In this document: positions 1 through 13,620 of the stretch, piece after piece
Numbering within the stretch: the first letter of the stretch is position 1
How the letters are laid out: the number at the start of each line of letters is the position of its first letter
Assembly (NCBI RefSeq): GCF_031755915.1
Contig: NC_083379.1
Coordinates: 29,591,001 to 29,655,000 of the forward strand
Direction: 5' to 3'
Source of the DNA: Ziziphus jujuba
Lineage: Eukaryota > Streptophyta > Magnoliopsida > Rosales > Rhamnaceae
DNA: 64,000 bases
The notes under the pieces: model-generated
The model's input: the letters and a program-made list of their open reading frames with translations, nothing else
Told to the model about the DNA's origin: nothing
The model's database searches: none
Translations under genes and position numbers: made by a program

Positions 1-95
1 TTTTGCATTCTGTTGCGATGTTGAGAATCTGGTTGATAATATTACTTTTCTACCATAGTTGATCATCAAAATTCATGTGTGCTTGCTGCTTGCAG

Positions 96-476
96 ATTGA
101 CCATAGAAGGGCATACAATTGTGAAATCATGCTTTCAAAGGTGAAGGTTCCATTGCATGAATTGATGGTAAGCTTAATTATAATCTATTAATTTGTAAAT
201 CATTTGTGATAAAGTTTCACTTCATATTAAACCTCCATAAATGTAGAAATAAAATTATGCAGACCCTTATCATAGAACTATGTATAGCCAGTGAAATTGT
301 ATTTTGTTTGAACTGCAATAGAAATTTTTATTCTTAGCCACTTATCCTCATATTGGTTTTAAAATGGCTAGGGAGATCCACATCCTATTTTCTGTTTTCT
401 TAGTGAATGCATTGTTCTTCTTTACTATGGTAATCTGTATCATAGAGCTTTGCCATGCTGCCCATCTACATGCATA

Positions 477-544
<68 letters not shown>

Positions 545-3500
545 ACTATGGAATAACCATTCAGTTCTACAGAAGCAACTTTTGAGCATCTTAATTTTTC
601 TGTAATGTCATCAGCAAGTTTCTTCACCTTCCTCTTTGTTGGTTTGATACAAGATCATTTGTCAATTACTTTAAGGTGCTCTTATGCCTTGTATGAGTAT
701 TTTTGAAGTCCTTTTTCTGCAATCACTTTTGAAAATAAAAGTTCTGCTAGTTCTTCATCATTTTTTTTTTAAATTTTTTAATTTTGAATTTTTTATTATT
801 GTTTTTGTCTTCCCTGGAAACTCGCATTGTAGTTTCATCAACAAAAACATTGTTCTTGGAAGATAATACTGATGGACAATTAAAAGCTCTTGCTCTATTG
901 TCATGTATGTACAACTTAAGTGATGAAGCGAGAAATAAGCAGGGTACACACCTTATTGTGATCTGATACCGGTTGGAATAAGCTTCTTATTAATATCCTT
1001 CTTAAGCCAATCTATGTCTATAAATTGTTGTTATCTCTCTTAAATAATATACCGTAACAAAAGCTTCTTGGTAATTTTGATTGGTCCAAACTGAGAAGGA
1101 AATTTAAGTTTTCTTGATGTGAAGTCTTGCATCATCTTCTTTCTGGTTATATTCCTTGTAATTCTTATTCTCAAGGGATGCGAATTTAATGTATTAATGC
1201 ATTATTGTCATTCTTCTAAGTTCCATTGAAACAAGCTCATTACACAATAATAGAATCTTTCTCTCTCTGGTATTCTGATTAAGAATGCTCTTTTGGGTAA
1301 CATAAACAGAATTCAGTGCTTGCCCTGCAAAATTCAGCACTAGATATTGATCAAGTTGAGAACCTTATAAAGTTTTGTCCAACAAAAGAGGAGATGGAAC
1401 TACTTAAGGTAGAAAACAATTAATAGAGTTATGAACATTTGGTACTGATGATAGTGCAGTGAACTATTTCTTACAAGTTATTATTTCATTTATACTTTTG
1501 TGTTCAGGGCTATACTGGAGAAAAGGAGAAGCTAGGAAAGTGTGAACAGGTCTGTAGGAATTTATTCCAATTTTTCTTTGTCAAATTTTGTCTTGAAGAA
1601 AAGATGAATGAGGTTATTAACAGTTTGACATCTTACAAGGAATGCATATAGATATTATCTTAAACTCCAACTTGTTATATGCTTCTTCAAATATTTAAAC
1701 TTACCAGCAATCTAAAAGCTTAAGCTTGACACATTAAATTCACAGAATAGGGTTCGTAGGATTCAGACACAAGGAGAAATAGATCAATCGGCTTTAGTAC
1801 CATGTTAAGTTACCATTAATCCCAAAAGCTTAAGCTAGTAGGAAATGAGTCCAGTTATGTGCATCAAGTCAACAAACAGACACTATATTAACAAGATATG
1901 ATAATGTCAGCTAGGGTCCTTAGAAGTCTGAAAACAAAACCACTACCACAGATTTTTTTAATTTATACTCTTACTCATGCAGTACTACATATGCGCTTCT
2001 GGATTTCATAACTTAGAGCTATATTTTTACTTAGTTTCATGTCATGTGTAATGATTCCTTTTATTAGCTATGGACTCGACTCGAGTTTTTAAGTGTAAGT
2101 GGAATTAAACATGCATAACTATTGGTAAATTATGAAACTTTATCGGTATGATTTTGGAAGAAACTCAAAACTTACATTTTTGGTGTTACATCAACCAAGA
2201 CTAAATTTCGGAAGAAGAGTTCATGTTTGCCTGCTTACCTTTCTTCTTGTTATTAGTTGTGCTTGCCATGATTAGATTTGGAACAAGTGACCTGTTAATT
2301 AATCCTCTATTTGTGAAAGATAATTAAGAAAATGAAATGGGTGCCAGATCCTGTGATTATGGCACTGTATATATCAAATGATGTCTTTTGTTGAGTATGA
2401 CATGTTATTTATTACTATAGTTGATTGCAACTATGGAGAACTCATTCTATCTGTTCCCATGATGTCAGAGGATGAACTATATCTGGATAACATTCTAGCT
2501 CAATTATTAATCTTCTATAACTGCACAATTTGGAGAAAGTTTTTGTGAGATATTTGGTTTCACATCATTTTTTGCTTCATCTTGCTCAATGTTCAATGCA
2601 GTTCTTCTTAGAGTTAATGCAAGTGCCACGTGTAGAAGCTAAGCTCAGAGTTTTTTTATTCAAGATACAGTTCCATTCTCAGGTTAAGAAGTGGATTTAA
2701 TCAGCCTACTTGCATAAATTTCTGGGTTTTGCATTTTTAAGATGTCTAGCTTTGTATTATGCAGGTCTCTGACCTTAGACATAGCCTGAATGTTGTGAAT
2801 TCTGCAACAGAAGAGGCAAGTAATTCTTTTTTATCTTAGGTTTAAACTCATAAAATTAATTGTATTTATTGAAAGCTCATTGATGTTACTATTGATATTT
2901 CCTATCAGATCAGAAATTCTGTTAAATTGAAGAGAATCATGCAGACAGTTCTTTCATTAGGAAATGCTCTGAACCAGGGAACTGCCCGTGGTAAGTTGAA
3001 AATAAATTGAGTTTGTATCTTTGCTATTTTATACACAAAGCTGAGTTGGAAAAATGACCCAAAAGCTAAAATCGATGTTGGATCTCATCTATGCAGTTTA
3101 GAAGTCACGTAGTTCATAGCCATGCAAAGAACAAGAACTCTTAATACATTCATACATCCATCCTGATTTTGTGACGTATTTTTGAATTTGCAAAATCAGC
3201 AGCCACCCTTTGGGTTTAGATCCTTTTTTCAGTAATTATGCAAACCCTATTGCCTCGTTGTGGGTTTTTAGAAACTTTGATGACACAAAGTCCTCAATTG
3301 CAAAGAAAGTTCAACACTAGTTTTAGCACCCATGGTAAAAATTGAGTTTTGTAATAAGTTTCACCAATGTAGCCAATACTGATAAATAATGCATGGGGTG
3401 AAGAAAGGAGGAAGAAGATGACAAAAATACTGAAAAAGGATTTAATTTACTTTGTGTTTTGTTGTTGATTCAATTTAGAGCATGTAGGTCCGAAAACACC

Positions 3501-6500
3501 TTGAAGTATGAACGGGTCCACTGGGTACATCTTACATGGCCAAAATGCATGTAAAAGTGACAGTTAAAAGACTGCATTCCTTAACTATTTTAGCGTTTCT
3601 GTTTATGGTAGATAGATATTCAAATGCTGAAGTAACCTGCTCCTAGAGTTTCTATACCAACTCGCCTGTCACATTCCTATCATGCATAATAAGGTTTTCC
3701 AGATCTACTTCATCTTCTTTATTCACTTGAGAAGTTGCCACGATATTGCCACTGAAACCTTACCGGCCAGCAAGATAACTGGACAGTTGAGCACAGTTAT
3801 AGTTTGGTCTTGTCAGTTTTACTTTAGGAAATTAATAAATCAATGTTGTTTCATTTCGTTCATATTTTTTAGTCTATTACGTTTGTACGCATATTGCTGG
3901 CTAAAAAAAAGGGAAAAAGACAAAAAATGGATTTAAAGATTTTTGGAAACGAAAGTAACCATCATTGTTAATTTCTGTGTTTTAAAAATATAGATGGATC
4001 CAAAATGGTTCCATGTCATCTCATGAAAAATCTATACTTTATTAACACTACTATGCTCTTAAGGGAAATTCTTGGGTTTTGCCAGATAATATCTGGAAAA
4101 AATAATTTCTTTATTACTTTTCTAAAGCTTGTTAAGCTGCATATCTTTTAAGAGATTGGAATATGATATTTGTTGTTCATGCTAGAACTCAGAGTCTTGG
4201 TCTTTGGTTGTTTATTCAGCAGCGTAGGATGTCTTATATCTGCCTTTTAAAATAGATTCATGCCCTTTTTGTACTGATTTACAAGCAACTAGTTGCTGAT
4301 ACCACTTCAAAAGTCAAGGTTGCCTGAATCTCAAGCATAGGTTTTTTCATTATAATCAAGATTGTTCATATGCATGGCCTTCTGTAGCACATTATGTTAG
4401 ATGATGTAAATTGTACTTCAGCTTTGTGCAACAACATACTTTTAGTCATATACAATTTGACATTTTTTAAATCATGCTAGACAATTCTGAAGTATCAAGT
4501 TTTTAAAAGATGAAAATATAATATAAGTTATTTCAATGTCAATTCTATTGTGAGTTATTAAGCATGTTGCTTTAGATCTAGTTTCATACCTTGATGACTC
4601 ACACCATAGTTTCGGTTTCAGTAAGAAAAAGTCTTTATTTCATAGCTATCCATTTTTTATTGGTTTCCAGACAGCTTTCATGCTATAACTTCTGTATCAC
4701 ATATTCTTTTCTAGGGTCTGCTGTTGGATTTAGATTGGATAGCCTTCTAAAACTCACTGAGACTCGAGCAAGGAACAACAAGATGACTCTTATGCATTAC
4801 CTATGTAAGGTAAAGTAATTTAGATTGTTTTGGAACACTGCTACGCATTGCTTTTGTATTATGTTTTAAAGAAAATCATTTGCAAGGTCGGATACATTTA
4901 GTTGTGAGATATATTCATCCATTCATACATTAAATTTATGTTCTACAAAGCTATCTGCAGAACTGTCTAAACTCCACATTTTAGTTATAACTTTCAATAG
5001 CTTCCATCCTGTAAGCAACCACTGATAGCTCTGTGTCTTGAAAAGGCTAGAAGCTATATCCATTGAAATTTCTAGCATCTTTTTCTGATTTTGTGATGTG
5101 GCAATCAGAGAGAGAGATATTTTTGGACTTTACACTGGCAAGCCCATAAAACCTGATTATGCTTGATTATTTTCTAGCATTATGTAAGGAGGATATGTCT
5201 TGTTAATTTTAAATACTAAGTGTTTGACATGAAAATAGTTTTATGGTATGCATTACTGTTGTGTCTTATTTGATTTTGCTTCGTAAGCTGTAGGTACTTG
5301 TTGACAAACTACCAGAAGTTCTAGATTTTTCTAAGGATCTTGCCAACTTGGAACCTTCTTCAAAGGTATACTTGTCTCCATTCACTGACATTGATTTTTA
5401 GAAATACGTATTGAGAGTTTGCATCTACTGATTGCATTGTGTAATTTTACATGCAGATACAAATAAAATTTTTGGCAGAGGAAATGCAAGCTATAAGCAA
5501 AGGATTGGAGAAAGTTATTCAAGAATTGTCTACTGCTGAAAATGATGGTCCTATATCAAGAAGATTTTGTAAGGTATTTAATTTTATTTGCTAAAATATT
5601 CATGCAGTTCATTTTCAAGATCAAGAATATAAAATGAAGCGATAGAGAAAAGAAAGGGAATATTGAAGAAGGATAATCGAAAGTGAAATAAGTCTGTTAA
5701 AAATATACAATAATATAAAGTAAAATGGTAGCAACTAGAAGAAGTCTAATGCTACTTTTTTTAATTCTCCATACGGCAGAGATAGCAAACTCCATCTTCA
5801 GTGGGATAGTCTGAGCTCATCTTTCTGTCCACTTTACAGGTGGATGAAGTCATTATACAGTTGAAATGATAATTTTGTCAAAGGGTTAGCTTTTTTATGA
5901 TATCACAGCTGCTATAATGATTAAAATTATGCCTTAGTAATCTTCTGTTGAGCTTTTTTATTGAGAATTTATACCCATTCTCCATTTTTTCAAGCTTTGA
6001 TGCGACTTTTTTCTCCTGTTATTTAGACTTTAAAGGAGTTCCTCATTTTTGCTGAAGCTGAAGTGAGGTCGTTGGCTTCTATGTATTCAGCTGTGGTATG
6101 TTGTACTTTACAAACTTTTTTGTTATTCACAGTTGGTAAAGCAATTATTCACTTAAAGCTCAACGTTTTACAGGGTAGAAATGTGGATGCATTGATTGTC
6201 TATTTCGGAGAAGATCCCGCCAAATGCCCCTTTGAACAAGGTATCTAAACTTCAGGTTTTAAAACTACCATTCTTTAGTGGATATTTTGCTTTTAGAAAT
6301 CTCAGTTGTTTAATTTAGTAACTTCCATCTTTTGAGACGGTGGACTCTTTTCCTTTAGGCTAAATATAATAGGAATTGAAGTTCTATTTTCTCAAAAATA
6401 AATTTTGTCTCATTAATCTTTACCAATTTGACGAGCCTCAATGTCACTTTTCTAACCTTCTTTGTTTCAGTTTCATGTCACAAAAGTGCTATTTTTTTAC

Positions 6501-6698
6501 TCATTAATTACTGCTACAGTTATTTCAACTTTGCGCAACTTTGTAAGAATGTTCAACCAAGCCCATGAGGAAAACCTCAAGCAAGCAGAGCTTGAAATGA
6601 AGAAAGCTGCAGAAAATGAAAAGCACAGGATAGGTGGTTCGCATAAAGAGTCTGAACGATTGTTACACCATCCAATCCACAGTAGCAATGTCAAATAA
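96..6698 (+). CDS. Class II formin, FH2 domain and C-terminus (5' partial, 12 exons)
   Basis: Formins nucleate and processively elongate unbranched actin filaments; the FH2 domain forms the dimer that caps the barbed end. Exons I can join in frame: 96-167, 1310-1408, 1508-1549, 2602-2682, 2765-2815, 2909-2990, 4715-4809, 5294-5365, 5457-5573, 6027-6095, 6174-6240 and 6520-6698 (TAA). Together they give 341 residues. Seen directly: IDHRRAYNCEIML at the start, NLIKFCPTKEEMELLK, then LGNALNQGTARG followed by SAVGFRLDSLLKL and KMTLMHYLCK, and a charged end (AHEENLKQAELEMKK). These are FH2 hallmarks in the form seen in plant class II formins. The end SSNVK is the natural stop. The N-terminal PTEN-like and proline-rich FH1 parts expected of class II lie upstream of the window. 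All introns are GT-AG except the one at 2816, which uses GC. Arabidopsis FH13 or FH14 are the likely relatives; I cannot choose without the N-terminus. Confidence 0.94.
481..542. repeat. (TG)n microsatellite in formin intron
   Basis: About 31 uninterrupted TG dinucleotides inside the intron between the first two visible formin exons. Length is likely polymorphic. Confidence 0.98.
2816..2908 (+). other. GC-AG intron in the formin gene
   Basis: The exon ending ...SATEE is followed by GAG|GCAAGTAATT, which matches the known GC-donor consensus AG|GCAAGT. Using the nearby GTAATT instead leads to a stop codon shortly after the next acceptor (CTATCAG), whereas the GC donor joins E-E to I-R-N-S-V-K-L-K in frame. 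Confidence 0.85.
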
Positions 6699-7099
6699 CT
6701 AATCCAGCTTTCTTTAGGAGAGAGACCACTTAAGCTCGGCATATTTAACACAAGAAGGTGATTAACCAGACTCCGTTGTTCTTGTTGACGTTTGGATGAA
6801 AAAAGGTTGAGTGGCAAGTAGATTCAATCTGAGAAGTAGGTATAGAGTTGCAAAGGAGCTGAATTTGTGGTCTGATAAGCCTTTCAATCTTGTTGGAGTT
6901 CAGTATGGAACTTGTACAGCATGCTACTTCATTATGCTGAACTGCAGCATTTGCCAACTTGTACAATACCCACATACCAAATATTTCCCTTTTTATTTTT
7001 CTTGTTTTCTTTCAATAGTTGTAAAGTTTAGCAAAGTGTTTTTGGCTGAATTTTAAGTAACAGAAAACATTAATATTACGGTTTATTTTAATTTTAGTT

Positions 7100-9934
7100 C
7101 TCACAATTCAATCCTGTATTTTGTATGACTACAGTTGGAATGAATATACCGATCCATAGAATTATGTACTGGGCAGCGTTGATAAATATATATCTGAATA
7201 TATGTATGTATGATTTTTCTCTTATCCAATAATTCTGGATAAATATTCATCATATTATTTGTAATATGATAAATTTTGGATAAAATTTTGTTCAGGATTA
7301 GTCCTGGATAAAAAAATTTCTATGAACTCATCTTAAATCTTGGAGCCGGAGAGAGGGTGAATGTACATGGGCATACCAAGGCTTCTCTCACATGTGGGTC
7401 CTATATGACTCACCCTGTATACCTTAAGCCCTCTACACGTATAAAACCTCTAAAAATGTCGGAACATTTGAAAGTGATAAAACACAGGTTATGTGGTATT
7501 TTTTTTTTTTAATTATTATTTTTTTTTCCAGTCAAAAATACTGAAAAATGTCCAAAAGACGAAAACAATAGAAGATGGCATAGAGGAGATGATCCCTTTG
7601 AGAGGTTTGACTAAATTAACAATTGAGTAATTACACTTACGTTGATTGAATAACAAATTTGATGTCTCATTTACCCCCAGAAAACAAAATAATTATAATA
7701 ATAAGAAACATATTTGGATGTTTCAAACTCTATATTCTAGTTGTTTGATTAGTAGTAGTATTTTTAGCCCCATTCTCATCATCATTTCTACCATTTTTTT
7801 GGTGACCTGATTGTAGTGGTTATATTATTTATTGTAGATTTGGTTAAGGATTCAACCAATCCACTTGACTTTGTTTTACAAAACCTCTTCAAAAGTCTTT
7901 TTGATATTATTAATAATAACTTTTAGGGATTGATTTAGTTTAAGATCTTTATTAATTTATTGAGAAGAGCTACCGCTTGATTACAGACCTGGGGAATAGT
8001 AATGCATAATAGACTCTCTTATCACTTTATTTTGTAAATTATGTATATACATGTTTTTGTGGGAAAAATATGTAGTCTCTATATTTATACGTATAAGTGT
8101 CTGAAATTTCATTTACCAAAAAACTGTTAGCCCTTTTAGATTCCTCTTTTAGTGCTTAAAAACTGTTCTTCAACTTTTACTTTAGTTAAAAATTCTAGAT
8201 CAAACACCACACTGCATAATAAATAAATATTTAAGTGTGATCCAATTATAAGACTTACTGCAATCCCTTTAATTATATTACTTTACTGTAAGATCAGGAT
8301 CAAGATGCCGTTTAGGAACCTTACTTTATTGACAATTTACAGATGGTAATATAATTTTTCTTTTATATATATATATATATGAATAAAGATTCGATGGTTG
8401 ACCAGTTAGATCAACTGTCACTAATTTGTTCATCCATGAATATATAAAGAAATATTGGTTAGCTGAAGTTAGCCACTGCTAAAGCCTCTGATCCCCAAAA
8501 TATATACAAAACACGCACAATCTGCAAGGAAGGGGAGGAGGTTCATCTAAAATGTTATTGATAAAGAAATATTAGGTCATTTTATAATATATTAGTACAA
8601 TCCATCACACAAAGATAGGATAGCACGTCATGGGGTTAGAACTTAGACCAATGTTATGAATAAATTAATGGTCTCGTGGATACCATTATTTTGCATTTAT
8701 GTTTGTGCATGTTGCATGTGAAAGTGTTTTTCAAACCCTTCTAAATTTCTTCTACCTAAGGACATTGGGAAATGTCAATAATTTCCACTATTTAATTACT
8801 CATTGTAATAAAAATAATTTAATTTTCTGAAAGCTTGGGCCAATAGTCAAGAAGCTAGATCACGTTTGTAAATTTTTTTTTTTTTTCTCAATTGAAAAAT
8901 CTATAGAATCTTGAGTTTTGTTAATCCAAGTTTGTTTGTAGTATATTGTTTAAAGATAACATAATATCTACTTAAGAGCAATTATACCAAAAGATGCTTT
9001 TAGATAACACTGTAAAACTAATATTTTATATTGGTAACAATTTCGTAGAGCTTTAGATTAATTACTGCTTTTTTCCATTAAAAAAAGGGGAAGAAAAAAA
9101 AGATAATGCTTTTTTGTAGAAATATTAAAAAGTGAAGTTGTTTGAACAATTCCAACTTGTCCAGAACCAAAATAAAAAGTTGCTTCAGCAATAAAAGTAA
9201 CAATATGCCAAGATAAGAAGTAATAGATACCTACTGACTTGTTTATTATTTCATTTATTGGTATAATTGATTTCATTTTTTTTTTTTCATATTGAATTAA
9301 TTGAATTAATTTGGTATCCTATATATTAATGGTTGAAAAAGATGTGCTGCTTAAAATTATAAAATAATTTAGAATATAAAGCATAGCAATTTCATTTTAT
9401 GTTTTTTTATTTTATTTTTTTAATGGTTATAAAATTATTTGTCATGGATTTTTTTTTTCTTTTTTGGTTAAACTAAAAATAGCAGAATAAAATAGGTCAT
9501 GTGGATCACTGCAGGCAATTTGTGTTGGGTGGTATGATTTTCATTTTCCCCAAACAGTATGTCTTGCGCCTCGTGCAAGTCACGTGCCTTTAACGTTACA
9601 AAGATATGGGGCACATTGTGTGTATTAGTAGCTGGATATATTGTCAATATTGATTCTCTCTTCAAAATTTTCAATCCCAATGTTTCTTTGAAACAACAAT
9701 ATGTTGGGTGACTTTTTCGTCTTTTTATTTTTCCAATCACATTTTTTATTTTTTTATTCTAACTTTGCTATAAAATAAATCCCAAGAAACTACCCCCGTC
9801 CCTCTATCAAAATTACATATTTGACTTTCAAGGTTTAAGTTTTATTTAAATTTCCAAAATAAAGAAATTTTGAATTTAAAGTCCTTTGAAATATTTTTGC
9901 ATATCATATATATATATATATATATATATATAAT
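7100..9934. other. AT-rich intergenic DNA, no gene seen
   Basis: Region downstream of the formin gene. The first few hundred bases probably include the 3' UTR end and polyadenylation zone. The rest is AT-rich with poly-T runs. The short open frames here show no recognisable domain or coding bias. Confidence 0.7.
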
Positions 9935-10080
9935 CTATGGTGCGGACGGTCTTCATACGGACCACAATATTGGTGACAATTTTTCATAATATTAGTGACG
10001 ATTTTCTAAAAAACCGTCGTTAATACTATAAAAAATCGTCTCTAATACTGCGGTTTTTATGCGGACCGTCCTCACCATAG
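9935..10080. mobile_element. Hairpin MITE, copy 1
   Basis: A 146-bp element starting CTATGGTGCGGACGGTC and ending in its inverse, GACCGTCCTCACCATAG. The two halves are near-complementary over most of their length (for example GTGACGATTTTCT against AAAAACCGTCGTTAAT), so the whole unit can fold into one long hairpin. It sits right after a (TA)n run. It carries no coding capacity. A second copy of the same size lies at 10318. Confidence 0.75.
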
Positions 10081-10278
10081 AATTTTCGTATATTATATTA
10101 CCGAAAATGTCGGACGAATTTTGTTTAAAACAATGAAAAAGAAAATAATTTTTTATTAAAATTGTTATCAATACATTTTTAATAGGGAATGATTATTTGA
10201 AAAATTGTCATTTCTTTATTATCCCAAACAAACTTCATTCGGTATTTCTTGCATGTGAGGCTTTTTCCATATGTTACC

Positions 10279-10312
<34 letters not shown>

Positions 10313-10317
10313 TCCGT

Positions 10318-10463
10318 CTATAGTGCGGACGTTCCTCATGTGGACCACGGTATTGGTGATGATTTTTTATAGTATTGGTGACGATTTTCTAAGAAACTAG
10401 CTTTAATACTATGAAAAATCATCACTAATACTGCGGTCTCTATGCAGACCGTCTTCACCATAG
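10318..10463. mobile_element. Hairpin MITE, copy 2
   Basis: Same element as at 9935, also 146 bp, in the same orientation and also after a (TA)n run. It starts CTATAGTGCGGACGTTC and ends GACCGTCTTCACCATAG. It differs from copy 1 by scattered substitutions, so it is a separate old insertion or an old segmental duplication. Confidence 0.75.
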
Positions 10464-11582
10464 AATTTCCATATATATATATAAAAGATTTCTAACACAT
10501 AATTATTATTTTATTGTAAAAAACTCCTTTATATAAATCGAAAATGCTTTTGAAAATTCCAAGAGTTGGTAGAAGTGTATAAATTACTAAACGCATGTAA
10601 TGTAAGGATTTAATTTTTTTTTTCAACAAAAAAATCGACAAAAAAGTTATACAGGAGAGAAAAAAACAAAGTTAATTGCATCTATGCCATATTTATTTTT
10701 CAAAATAAATCAAACCATGATAAAATTTTTGATGAAATATAATATGAAGGATGATGTACGTAGATGAAAGCATTTTTTTTTTGGGTTGCAGATATTGGAG
10801 AATGGGGATGGAAATTCGACCACCAGACCTTTATTAGAGAAAGCAGTAACATTACCATGTAATGTATTGTTTAAAGCCTTGAACATGTATTAATGGAAAA
10901 AGGACCACACTTTAATTTAATTTTTTTTAAAATCAGATAGAGAAACTCAGTGTGGGGACTAGTTTGGTACCTAAGAGGAATATGAGAGACAAGATTCTCA
11001 ATCTTCTTTCTTTAATATTGAAAGTGGTTGGTAACTTCCCAGAAATTGACCAAAAACCATATTTCTTTTGTCCTCCTTTTTCATTTCAGCTTCTCTCCAA
11101 AGAAGTTACCACTTTCAATGCCCATAAGGCTATAAACTGTTACACACATAAATTCTTAGGTTCATTTTGATACATATGACTAATAGGTTTTATAATTTAG
11201 ACCATCAACTTTCAAAAGTAACTATATAAATGTTTAATTTTTTAATTTACTATACATGGGCTTAATATTCAATTTTGACCAAATAAGTTGATGATAATTT
11301 GGTCCAAATATTTCTTTCTATAATGGATTGAAAGGTATTTTTGTGCCTTTAGTGGGCTGGTTTTTTCCAGTGATTGCAATGGTTTCTTTATCTCTTCATG
11401 TTCAAAAAACTTTTTTTTTTCTTTTAAATAGGATGCAAAATCTTATCTATTTATTTATTTTTATTTTTTTCTCAAGATTGACGTGAATTATAACACGAAT
11501 ATCTATTTAGTATAATATGGTATAATGAGTGGCTTCTTCCAAGCATAAGCTTGTATGAATATGTAAACATGATATATGAAAA
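10464..11582. other. AT-rich intergenic DNA, no gene seen
   Basis: No supported gene. A 72-codon open frame at 10952 has no recognisable domain and no splice context. Confidence 0.65.
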
Positions 11583-12003
11583 GGCTCTGTTTGGAAGTAT
11601 TAAAGTTGAGAAGGAAATTGATTTCCAAGATTTAGTTTCTTAGAATTTAATTTTCTGAAAATTAATTTTTCTCTTGATTTATTTGGTGAGTAATAGAAAA
11701 GTTGGGATTTATAAGTAATTAAATTTAATATTATATAATAAATTAAGGGCAAATATGTATTTTAAAAAATTTCAAAACTATTTTATCTGCAATTCTCAAA
11801 ATGACACTTATATAGATGGGAACAACTTTTCCACATATTTTTCCACATTTGAGGGAATGTAATTCTTTGAATCCTTACTTTTCCACTTTATAATAAATAT
11901 CCAAACAAAAAAAAGTGTCCAAGGGATTGGTTTACTTTTGAACATATATTACTTTTCCAAAAGAATTAGATTTCTACTAACTTTATCTTTATCCAAACAT
12001 GCC
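11583..12003. mobile_element. MITE-like element with GGC..TGTTTGG termini
   Basis: The left end GGCTCTGTTTGGA and the right end TCCAAACATGCC are imperfect inverted repeats, and the similarity continues inward (ATTAAAGTTGAG against ATAAAGTTAG). At about 420 bp, AT-rich and non-coding it fits a nonautonomous TIR transposon. I see no clean target duplication, so the superfamily is unassigned. Confidence 0.55.
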
Positions 12004-13589
12004 ATAAATGAATTTAATTTCATTCAAATATTTCTTTTTATAATGGATTGAAAGTGGTGGAGTTTGTGAGGGAAGAGAATAAAGAAATCACCTGGATCAA
12101 ACTAAACTGTTATCAGTTTATTTGGCAACCCAGTTTATAATAAATTGAAAAATTATGGTTTGAATTGCTACTTTTGAAAATTAAAAATTTGAATCACAAA
12201 ATTTTACAAATAAAAGATATTAAACTGTAGTTAACCCTAAATATCTACATATTACATAATTAATATCCTAAAAACATCCTTATATGAACATTAAAAAATG
12301 TCCATATCACTTACTTTATAGGCTATTCTTAGGGGTCACCTTTTCTTTTTAGATTTTTAAAAATCTAGATCAACATATCTGGTACCATAAATTGGTAAAT
12401 ATCTTGTTGCCGACTAGTTCTAGTTCTGCTACATATCTATATGCAATAATGAATTAAAAAGGCCATTGATTCTTAATAGAACAAAGGGAAATACTAAATT
12501 TTCCCTCCAAACAATCCACTAACAAATCAATTGTTTTCTTATCAAATGAACTGAGTTTGAATCCCTTCTCTACCATATTAAAATAAGGAGAACTAATTGG
12601 TAAATAAATGGCAATCTGCCTAACTAGTTCCCATGTGTCACTTGCATTTGTTCTTGTCACTACATATAATTTCACTTTGCCAAACTCTTTAAAAAATAAA
12701 AATAAAAATAATCTAAACATTGAGCATTAAAGAAATGGGGAAAGAAGCGTGTCGGTGGTGAAAGTTGTACCTTTAAGCTTGTCTCCATATGAAGGCAGTC
12801 CCTGTGGGAATGATTTTTGGCCTTTGTATGTTGTGGTAGTGGCAGGTTCTTCTTTTAATATATCAAATGTGTTAGTACCTCTACGTTCACAAAAACCAAA
12901 AATAAAAAAGTTCTAATATGTCTGTGGATTCCCTCATCATCACCACGCCAAACAGTTTGATCTGACCTTGATCTGCCCTGCCAAATAATATAATTTATAA
13001 ATTTGATCTTAAATTATAATTGGCATTAATGGTATCATTGCATGTAGGGCATTCAAAAGCAATGATTTTACTTAGGGTTAAATTGTTAATGCACTTGATA
13101 TGTTTTGAAAATTTGAAGGCTTTGATAGCAACAACAAACTTGTGAAATGGTTTTGGGTCCAGTAGCAATGCAATAATGAGTGAGCATAATCAATATTAGC
13201 TAAAGATATGAACAAGAATCAGCATCAAATTTCAGCCATAAAGTGAGAATCTAATCATGATTTTTGACAAGCTTTAAAACATTTTGTATGATGTTTTTGG
13301 ACTGTAACTAAACTTTATAATTCAGCCTATCCATCAAACCTATTTTAGCATTTTATTCAACCTCTATATTACCGTTCAACAGGATTTGTTATTTAGCTTG
13401 TCTTTAAAACAATAGTTAACGGTGCCATGTGAAAGTTTTGAAGGTTGGAATGCCAAATAAAAACTATAAAAATTATAAAAAATTCTAAAGTTTGAGGGTA
13501 CAAAGTGTATTTAACTCTTATATTCTTAACATTATTCTACATCTACTCAAGATGCATTTATGTCCCTTCAAAAATTCTTATTATGTGAG

Positions 13590-13620
<31 letters not shown>

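Noticed and set aside
9468..9740. 90-codon minus-strand frame
   Set aside because: No recognisable domain, no splice partners and no neighbouring exons.
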